Shown: piece after piece, positions 1 to 4,940 of the stretch
Layout: the number at the start of each line of letters is the position of its first letter
Position numbering within the stretch: position 1 is the first letter of the stretch
Assembly: GCA_003644275.1 (NCBI GenBank)
Contig: QNBY01000098.1
Span: 1 to 5,345, forward strand
Direction: 5' to 3'
DNA from: Planctomycetota bacterium
GTDB lineage: Bacteria > Planctomycetota > B143-G9
DNA length: 5,345 nt
Program-made: the position numbers and the translations under genes
The notes under the pieces: generated by a model
Told to the model about the DNA's origin: nothing
What the model saw: the letters and a program-made list of their open reading frames with translations, nothing else
Databases searched by the model: none

Positions 1-616
1 GCATCGGCCCCGACAGCCCCGGCGCGTGGCCGTCCACCGGCCGGCCTTCGAACAGCTCCATCTTGTCCATGAGCGGCCGGAACCCCAGGGCGGCCCCCGG
101 GAAGTTCATCACCTCGGCGAGCCCCAGTATGCGCTTCTCGGCCAGGAACGGGCGGGCGTCCTCCGCCTCGAGCCTCGCGCCGGATGTCTCGAAGTCGCTC
201 GCGGGCACGCACGAGGGGAACATGAACAGGAGCTCGACGGGCAGCCCCTCCGCCGCCTCCAGCATCCATCTTATCCCCGCCGCCCCGAGCACGTTCGCTA
301 TCTCGTGGGGATCGCACACCGCCGTGCCGGTGCCGTGGGGCGTAACGGCCCTGGCGAACTCACGCGGCGCGAGCATGGAGGACTCCACGTGTATGTGCGC
401 CTCTATGAAGGCGGGCGCCGCGATCCCGCGCGAGGCGTCCTCCTCCCTCCGGCCGCGGTACTCTCCGAGCCCCGCTATCAGGCCGTCGCAGAAGGCTATG
501 TCCGCCTTCTCCACGCGGCCGGTGAATACGTCGAGCACGTTGGCCCGCTTCAGGACGAGATCCGCCTTCTCGTCCCCGCGGGCGACCGCGAGCAGTCTCT
601 CCCTGTTTCCGCTCAT
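1..616 (-). CDS. ade: Adenine deaminase, N-terminal 205 residues (3' end beyond window)
   Basis: Adenine deaminase hydrolyses adenine to hypoxanthine and ammonia in cytoplasmic purine salvage; it is a metal-dependent member of the amidohydrolase superfamily, usually about 550-600 residues, so roughly a third is present here. Seen in the sequence: the metal-binding HxH in AHIHVESSM (H74, H76), DPHEIANV at 102-109, GLAEVMNFPG at 165-174 and VDGHAPGLSG at 194-203, all in the order and spacing expected of Ade. Residues 1-68 would form the small beta domain that precedes the barrel. The ATG (614-616) overlaps the stop of the upstream pentapeptide/NTPase gene as ATGA. The only purine-rich stretch before it (AGGAA) lies too close to act as a normal ribosome site, so translation is probably coupled. 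The frame is intact to the window edge. Identity is confident; whether it serves salvage or the neighbouring protein is open. Confidence 0.95.
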   Translation of the reverse strand, partial: MSGNRERLLAVARGDEKADLVLKRANVLDVFTGRVEKADIAFCDGLIAGLGEYRGRREEDASRGIAAPAFIEAHIHVESSMLAPREFARAVTPHGTGTAVCDPHEIANVLGAAGIRWMLEAAEGLPVELLFMFPSCVPASDFETSGARLEAEDARPFLAEKRILGLAEVMNFPGAALGFRPLMDKMELFEGRPVDGHAPGLSGPM

Positions 617-3600
617 TTCCTGAACACTCCCGTATCCGGCGTGTCGATGGCCCCGAGCCTCTTCAGCCTGCTCTTTTCGAGGGGCGATATGCCGCTGCAG
701 CCGGTTATGTTCGCGCCTTCCACCTTCTCCAGCGTCCCGAGCCCCACCGCCCCGTCCAGCATCGCGCCGTTCAGGTCCGCCATCGTGAGATTGGCCGAGG
801 TGAGGTCCGCCTCCCGCAGGTCGGCGCGGGGGAGCCTCGCCCCCGTGAGGTCGGCCTTGCGCAGCCGCGCCCTGCGGAGCCTCACGTCCGCGAACGCGGC
901 CTTGTGCAGCAATGCCTCCTCCAGGTCCAACGAGTCGGTCGCCACGCCCTCGAAACGGCTGTTCTGCGCGTTCACGCCCGCCATGCCGGTGGAATCCATT
1001 ATCGATCCCCGGAAGTTGCATTTGAGCGCGGAGGCAACCGTCATGTTCGTCTCCTTGAACACGGAGGCGTCGAACAAAGAGGAATCCAGCACCGCACCCA
1101 CCATCTTGGCCCTCGAGAAGTCCACCCTCTCGAAGGTGGAGTCGCTCATCCTGGCTCCGGTCATGTTGGCCGAGGTGAAGTCCACCATGCTGCAACTGGA
1201 CTTGCTCATCGTGGTGCCCACCATGCCGCTCCCGCGGAAGGAGGCGTAGTGCAGGCGGGAGGCGTCTATCCGGCTGTCCCTGAAAGCAGCGCCCGACAGG
1301 TCGCAATAGCGGATGGTGCACCCGCTGAGGTCGCTCTCGGAGAAATCGGAGTCCTTCAGCGAGCAGTTCTCGAACGTCCCTCCCACCATGTCCGCCCCCC
1401 TGAACGAGACGTTGCGGAGGTTGCAGCGCAGGAACTTCGCGTCGGCGAGGTTGCAGCGGGAGAAATCCGCCCCCTCGAGGTCTATGTCGCTGAACTCGAC
1501 TCCCTTCAGCGTCAGGCCCGCCAGGTAGCGCCTGAAGTCGAGGCGGTCGGGCGACGGGTTCACCTGCAGCGCCTTTATCAGTTGGGACAGCGAACGCGGC
1601 GGGAGGGGAAGCGGCCTGTCGTCTCCCAGCATCCGCGTCACTTCCGACCACAGAAGCAGGCACACCAGCTTGAAATCGGGAAACACGTCCAGGTCGGAGA
1701 ACGCGACCCCCTGCTTCGACAGCCGTTTCGGAAGCACCGCTATGGCGTTGTAGCGGAACCAGTGCCGCAGGGTGTCCCTTATCTTGCGCAGCACCTCGAC
1801 GCGGGGCTCCCCCTCCAGCTCCTCCAGCCCCTCGAGCATGTCCACTATCATGTCGAACGTCTGCTCGTTGAGGGGCCTGCCGAGCAGGTTCAGGAAGTTC
1901 CGCGCCTTCACGTTCTCCAGGAACCGCCGGGCAACCAGCCACGACACCAGCAACTCGTTGGGCACCTCGAGCCACACGGGCGAGAAACGGTTGCCCCTCA
2001 CGTCCACCAGCCGGGAAAACGGCGCCTTCAGGAAGGCGTGGGGCGATATGTCCAGCCGCGCCGCCTTCAGCATCTGCCGCAACGTGTCGGCGTCTCCTAT
2101 CGCCCGGCCCGTCAGGTAGTTGTGCCACGCCAGCTCCTTGCAGAAGGCCGTAATCCCCGCCGGGTCCACCGCCCGGTGCTCCATCACCAGTATGGTCTCG
2201 GCCGTGTACTTCGCCATCCTTCTGACGAGGTGCTCCGCGAACTCCGTGAGCCCCATGGAGGGCATCCGGCGAAGGTCCTCGTAGGCGAAGTTCAGCGCGC
2301 ACCACAGGTTCAACGGCAGGTTGAAGGCCTCCAACACCTCCGCCGACAGCCGCTCCACCGGCAGCGGAGTCCGGCCCAGCGCCTCGGACCAGCTCTTTAT
2401 CCAGTCCCGGATGTTCACCTCGTCGAACGGGTACAGCGTGACGAGCTCCACCTCGACGCCTATCTTGCGCGTCTCCACCGGATCGTCGGTCACCACCACC
2501 ACCCCGCCCCCGCGCAGCACCACCGCCAGGTGGAGGAACGAGGACAGATACCGGTCCCTCTCCTGCTCGTCCGCGAAGGCCACGCGGTCGAAATTGTCGA
2601 AGATGAGCACGGTGGGGCTCGTCTGCCAGCTCCCCGTGAGCTCCTCGTTCCTGCGGAGTATCTCGCTGTCTATCAGGTCGGACAGGTTGGCGAGGTCCGA
2701 CGAGGTGCGCCCGTGCAGGTCTATGTAGAGCGGCACCAGGCCGGAACGGCGGCGCGAGTAGGCGGAGGCGAGCGACACGGTGAGCATCCTCGCGAAGGCG
2801 GAGAGCCCGTTCCCGCGCGGGCCGTGCAGGTTCAGAAGCTTGGGCGACTTCCTGGCGAGTCTCTCGCGGCAATAGCGTATCCCGTCCACCACCTTCACCC
2901 TCTTGTCCTCGAGCGGCCGCGAGATGACCGCACGCCGGGGAAGGAACAGGGATTCCTGCGCCGTCAGAGAGGTTACGTCGTGTTCGAGCAGCTCCGGAAA
3001 TATCGAGAACCTGTCGGACAGGTAGTTGCGGCGGCAGAAACTCCGCCAGTCGGTGATGGGCTCCTCCTCCAGCCCTACGGGCATGGCGGGACCCTTGTCG
3101 CCCTCGTAGGCGATCTTCACCTTCACCTTGCGGCTCTGTATCTCGTCCTGCGTGGAGTCCTTGTAGCGCTTCAGGTATTCCTTGAAGTCCCTTTCGAGCT
3201 CCTCCCGCTTCTCCGGCGTGAGCAGCACGGAGAACCTGCGGTCCTTGTACAGCAGCTCGTCGCACGTCCTGAAAACTATCTCGAGCAGGTTGCGCGCCTG
3301 GGCGTCCGTGAGGTTGCCCCGGTAGCGCGGCGCGGTCTCCAGGCACTTGAAGCGTATCTCCGTGCGCAGGTCCGGATCCAGCACCGCGAAGTAGAAACTC
3401 GCCTCGAACGAGATGGGACCGTCCAGTATGGAGAGTATGCTGTCCAGGTGGGAGGGGCTGTCGCCGAAGGTGGCGGTGTAGAACTCGTTTATCCTTTCCG
3501 CCGTCTTGCTCACGAGCTCGTTCGTGGACAGCATCTCCTGGAGATTGCTTATCGCCTTCCGCCGGTAGTTCTCGGCGAGAAGCGACGTGTCCACCATCAA

Positions 3601-3705
3601 GGTCTCCAGGCAGAACATCAGCGATATGTTTATCCCCGTCTCCAGCAGGAATGTCGACTCGATGAGACGGAGCGAGAACTCGGGATCGACTTTTCTTGCC
3701 GTCAT
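613..3705 (-). CDS. NACHT/STAND-like NTPase with 51 C-terminal pentapeptide repeats
   Basis: A 1030-residue cytoplasmic protein with no signal peptide or clear membrane segment. Residues 1 to about 285 are mostly helical and match no domain I recognise. Residues 286-440 look like a STAND/NACHT core: a P-loop-like HGPRGNGLSA (294-303), a Walker B strand VLIFDNFD (366-373), a sensor-like strand VVVVTDDP (402-409) and the post-core LYPFDEVNIRDWI (424-436). The P-loop has Leu301 where lysine is expected, so hydrolysis is doubtful. Residues 440-730 are helical; LEVPNELLVSWLVARRF (579-595) resembles the segment that follows NACHT cores in similar proteins. Residues 731-985 are pentapeptide repeats, followed by a short tail. 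Proteins of this layout (effector, STAND switch, repeat sensor) act as signalling or antiphage sensors; that role is inferred here. The start has AAGGA 7 nt upstream and a near-consensus promoter. The gene overlaps ade by 4 bp. Isoleucine codon use matches the neighbours, giving no sign of recent transfer. Confidence 0.85.
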   Translation of the reverse strand: MTARKVDPEFSLRLIESTFLLETGINISLMFCLETLMVDTSLLAENYRRKAISNLQEMLSTNELVSKTAERINEFYTATFGDSPSHLDSILSILDGPISFEASFYFAVLDPDLRTEIRFKCLETAPRYRGNLTDAQARNLLEIVFRTCDELLYKDRRFSVLLTPEKREELERDFKEYLKRYKDSTQDEIQSRKVKVKIAYEGDKGPAMPVGLEEEPITDWRSFCRRNYLSDRFSIFPELLEHDVTSLTAQESLFLPRRAVISRPLEDKRVKVVDGIRYCRERLARKSPKLLNLHGPRGNGLSAFARMLTVSLASAYSRRRSGLVPLYIDLHGRTSSDLANLSDLIDSEILRRNEELTGSWQTSPTVLIFDNFDRVAFADEQERDRYLSSFLHLAVVLRGGGVVVVTDDPVETRKIGVEVELVTLYPFDEVNIRDWIKSWSEALGRTPLPVERLSAEVLEAFNLPLNLWCALNFAYEDLRRMPSMGLTEFAEHLVRRMAKYTAETILVMEHRAVDPAGITAFCKELAWHNYLTGRAIGDADTLRQMLKAARLDISPHAFLKAPFSRLVDVRGNRFSPVWLEVPNELLVSWLVARRFLENVKARNFLNLLGRPLNEQTFDMIVDMLEGLEELEGEPRVEVLRKIRDTLRHWFRYNAIAVLPKRLSKQGVAFSDLDVFPDFKLVCLLLWSEVTRMLGDDRPLPLPPRSLSQLIKALQVNPSPDRLDFRRYLAGLTLKGVEFSDIDLEGADFSRCNLADAKFLRCNLRNVSFRGADMVGGTFENCSLKDSDFSESDLSGCTIRYCDLSGAAFRDSRIDASRLHYASFRGSGMVGTTMSKSSCSMVDFTSANMTGARMSDSTFERVDFSRAKMVGAVLDSSLFDASVFKETNMTVASALKCNFRGSIMDSTGMAGVNAQNSRFEGVATDSLDLEEALLHKAAFADVRLRRARLRKADLTGARLPRADLREADLTSANLTMADLNGAMLDGAVGLGTLEKVEGANITGCSGISPLEKSRLKRLGAIDTPDTGVFRK
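751..1515 (-). repeat. 51 consecutive pentapeptide repeats encoded in one register
   Basis: This region encodes residues 731-985 of the large NTPase-like protein. The central residue of each repeat falls at 733, 738, 743 and so on to 983 without one insertion or deletion. It is Leu, Phe, Met or Ile except at C838, A893, A913 and T923. Pentapeptide repeats fold as a right-handed quadrilateral beta-helix with four repeats per turn, so this is about 12.75 turns. Three zones differ: 731-810 alternates Leu and Phe, 811-925 is rich in Met, and 926-985 is almost pure Leu with canonical A(D/N/R)LXX units. The repetition is in protein pattern; the DNA copies are too diverged to be a recent tandem array. 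Confidence 0.93.
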
Positions 3706-3712
3706 TTCCGTA

Positions 3713-3717
3713 TCCTT
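3713..3717 (-). promoter_or_regulatory. Ribosome binding site of the NTPase/pentapeptide gene
   Basis: The minus strand reads AAGGA, then 7 nt, then ATG at 3705. The spacing is standard and supports this start for the 1030-residue protein. Confidence 0.75.
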
Positions 3718-3731
3718 GCGCGGTTGTCTGA

Positions 3732-3760
3732 ATTATGGGCGGTTGCAGTCGGGCTGTCAA
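3732..3760 (-). promoter_or_regulatory. Sigma70-type promoter for the NTPase-ade operon
   Basis: The minus strand has a perfect -35 TTGACA (3755-3760), a 17-bp spacer and a -10 CATAAT (3732-3737, five of six consensus bases). Transcription would begin near 3725, leaving a leader of about 20 nt that contains the AAGGA ribosome site. This is the best promoter in the window and would drive both the NTPase-like gene and the overlapping ade. No start site has been measured. Confidence 0.75.
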
Positions 3761-3765
3761 GGCAG

Positions 3766-3779
3766 AACGAACGTTTGTT
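3766..3779. promoter_or_regulatory. 14-bp imperfect palindrome, candidate operator
   Basis: AACGAACGTTTGTT is symmetric at six of seven base pairs, with a perfect AACGTT core at 3770-3775. It lies between the two divergent -35 elements: 5 bp from the minus-strand TTGACA and overlapping the plus-strand -35 candidate by 2 bp. A dimeric regulator bound here could affect both units. No regulator gene is visible in the window. A short palindrome can arise by chance, so its position is the main support. Confidence 0.4.
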
Positions 3780-3806
3780 GTAGCGCGTCGTCGAAAAGGG
3801 TAGAAT
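3778..3806 (+). promoter_or_regulatory. Probable promoter for the ASCH gene
   Basis: A -10 TAGAAT (3801-3806, five of six consensus bases) stands 17 bp after a weak -35 TTGTAG (3778-3783, three of six). Transcription would start near 3813, giving a leader of about 28 nt. The weak -35 overlaps the palindrome, so an activator or repressor there could matter. Weaker than the minus-strand promoter. Confidence 0.5.
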
Positions 3807-3829
3807 CCTGAAGGCGGGAGAATGCCGGG

Positions 3830-3836
3830 AAGGAGG
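3830..3836 (+). promoter_or_regulatory. Strong ribosome binding site of the ASCH gene
   Basis: AAGGAGG is followed by four bases and the ATG at 3841. The match is near perfect with a slightly short spacer, and it fixes the start of the 118-residue protein. Confidence 0.8.
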
Positions 3837-3840
3837 GCGC

Positions 3841-4197
3841 ATGATCCGGTTCGCGGAACGGCAGGTGAAGAAGATACTCGAGGGCGTGAAAAAGGTCACC
3901 AGAATAGACGTCCCCAGCCCCTGGAAGGTGGGGGAAGAGATAACCGCCGTCCGGGAGGAGGACGGAATAGACCGCCCCTTCGCCCTGCTGAAGGTCACGG
4001 GCGTCCGGGAACACGAGCTCGGCTCCATGACCGAGGAGGACGCCGCGGCCGAGGGCTATTCCTCCCTCGACGAGTTCGTCGAAGTCTGGAAGGAAATACA
4101 CGGCGGCTACGACCCCTCAGCGAAGGTCTGGGCCATCTCCTTCGAGCTGGTGCGCCCCATCAGCGAGGACGAGCTGGCCTCCGCGGGCGGCGTCTGA
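3841..4197 (+). CDS. ASCH-domain (PUA-like) protein
   Basis: A 118-residue soluble protein that is essentially one ASCH domain, a PUA-like beta-barrel fold linked to RNA binding and, in YqfB-type members, to hydrolysis of N4-acetylcytidine. Family features seen: an N-terminal helix leading into EGVKKVT (14-20), a barrel strand WKVGEEITAVRE (28-39), the LKVTGV strand (50-55), the acidic helix MTEEDAAAEGYSSLDEFVEVW (63-83, with EGY and SLDEF typical), then EIHG (85-88) and the closing strand KVWAISFELV (95-104). The first motif differs slightly from the usual GKKxxT pattern because Val16 occupies the first lysine position and Lys17 the second, so an enzymatic role is uncertain. The start is fixed by AAGGAGG. 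It is divergent from the NTPase-like gene and 49 bp ahead of the protease gene. The substrate is unknown. Confidence 0.85.
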   Translation: MIRFAERQVKKILEGVKKVTRIDVPSPWKVGEEITAVREEDGIDRPFALLKVTGVREHELGSMTEEDAAAEGYSSLDEFVEVWKEIHGGYDPSAKVWAISFELVRPISEDELASAGGV

Positions 4198-4246
4198 TTC
4201 TCCCTTTTTTCGTCCCTCTCATTCACGGGGAAAGGCGTTTGCCGGA
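4198..4246 (+). other. 49-bp gap between the ASCH and protease genes
   Basis: It holds a six-T run (4205-4210) with no convincing stem directly before it, and a purine-rich GGGGAAAGG (4227-4235) about 11 nt before the protease ATG that is the likely but weak ribosome site. I see no separate promoter of quality, so read-through from the ASCH gene is likely. Confidence 0.5.
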
Positions 4247-4915
4247 ATGGAATCCATAATTTTCAACGTCTGCGTCATAGGGCTCTTCCTCTACTCCGTC
4301 GTCCTCCACGAGGTGGCGCACGGCTACGCCGCCTTACGCGCGGGCGACCCCACCGCCTACATGCTCGGCAGGCTCTCCCTCAATCCCCTGCGGCACATAG
4401 ACCCCTTCCTCACCGTGATACTCCCCCTCGTGCTCTACTTCACCGCCGGCTTCATCTTCGGGGGAGCGAAACCGGTGCCGGTCAACCCCCGCAACTACAG
4501 GCGTCCCGTCAGGGACGACATCGTGGTGTCCCTCGCCGGTGTGGCGGTGAACCTCGCGCTGGTGGTCTTCTTCGCCCTCATCGCCAACGCCGTCTATTAC
4601 CTCGACTACCGCGGCGGGATGGCGCACGAGGAGATAATCGCCTCCCTCGCCTTCCGCGTCCCGGTGCAGGCCATGTTCCTGAACATGCTGCTCTTCGTCT
4701 TCAACCTGATACCCATTCCCCCCCTCGACGGCTCGCACGTGTTCAAGTACCTCCTGCCCCCCGACCTGCGCGCAGCTTACGCCAGGATAGGCTTCTTCGG
4801 CGTGTTCCTGCTCCTCATATTCGTCAACACCCCGCTCTTCTCGGCGATCATGAACGGAGCCATGAACCTCTTGCTCAAGATGGCCTTCCTGCCCGTGGAG
4901 ACGCTGCTCGGATGA
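4247..4915 (+). CDS. Site-2 protease family zinc metalloprotease (M50), short form
   Basis: A 222-residue inner-membrane protein of peptidase family M50, which cuts substrates within the membrane. The zinc motif HEVAH (H21-H25, with E22 as the general base) sits in the first hydrophobic helix, and the third ligand is D161 in NLIPIPPLDG (153-162). GGAKPVPVNPRNYR (72-85) is also typical of the family. Hydrophobic segments at about 4-30, 53-75, 91-118, 138-158 and 181-203 suggest a small core with no PDZ or CBS domain, so it is not RseP or SpoIVFB in architecture but the compact YwhC-like kind found in many bacteria. All catalytic residues are present. The ATG at 4247 lies just before the first membrane helix; an in-frame earlier start is not needed. 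Its stop (4913-4915) overlaps an ATG as ATGA. Natural substrates of this subgroup are mostly unknown. Confidence 0.92.
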   Translation: MESIIFNVCVIGLFLYSVVLHEVAHGYAALRAGDPTAYMLGRLSLNPLRHIDPFLTVILPLVLYFTAGFIFGGAKPVPVNPRNYRRPVRDDIVVSLAGVAVNLALVVFFALIANAVYYLDYRGGMAHEEIIASLAFRVPVQAMFLNMLLFVFNLIPIPPLDGSHVFKYLLPPDLRAAYARIGFFGVFLLLIFVNTPLFSAIMNGAMNLLLKMAFLPVETLLG

Positions 4916-4938
4916 CGCCCCTTCGCAGCCGGAGGTAG
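4912..4938 (+). other. Eight-codon mini-ORF or broken start of the ABC gene
   Basis: The ATG at 4912 overlaps the protease stop as ATGA but encodes only MTPLRSRR before TAG at 4936-4938, which lies within and just after the GGAGGT ribosome site and ends 2 nt before the ATC at 4941. It is either a coupling leader whose terminating ribosomes reinitiate on the exporter frame, or the true exporter start separated from its frame by a one-base loss. The sequence alone cannot decide. Confidence 0.35.
4931..4936 (+). promoter_or_regulatory. Ribosome binding site ahead of the ABC exporter frame
   Basis: GGAGGT is followed by four bases and then ATC at 4941, the first codon of the region resembling a normal exporter N-terminus. 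Such a good site at near-normal distance argues that initiation happens here even though no ATG, GTG or TTG follows. If instead the gene starts at ATG 4912, the site would be inside the coding sequence. Confidence 0.5.
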
Positions 4939-4940
4939 AG

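Noticed and set aside
26..1249. Plus-strand open frames opposite ade and the pentapeptide region (26-1249, 63-623)
   Set aside because: The opposite strand encodes adenine deaminase motifs and perfect pentapeptide periodicity; these frames have low-complexity translations and no start signals.
904..3783. A 959-codon plus-strand open frame opposite the NTPase/pentapeptide gene
   Set aside because: It lies antisense to a gene with clear domains, promoter and ribosome site. Its translation is rich in His, Arg, Gln and Val with no domain, and it arises because the complements of stop codons are rare in the sense gene.
3713..3840. Small RNA or riboswitch in the divergent region
   Set aside because: The leaders implied by the promoters are only about 20 and 28 nt, too short for a known purine or other riboswitch, and no conserved aptamer sequence is visible.
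3702..4101. Minus-strand frames opposite the ASCH gene (3702-4028, 3757-4101)
   Set aside because: They would run across the divergent promoter region and oppose a gene with a recognisable domain and strong ribosome site.
4167..4212. Possible rho-independent terminator after the ASCH gene
   Set aside because: There is a six-T run at 4205-4210, but the GC-rich CCGCGG palindrome lies within the gene about 15 nt away and no continuous stem abuts the T run.
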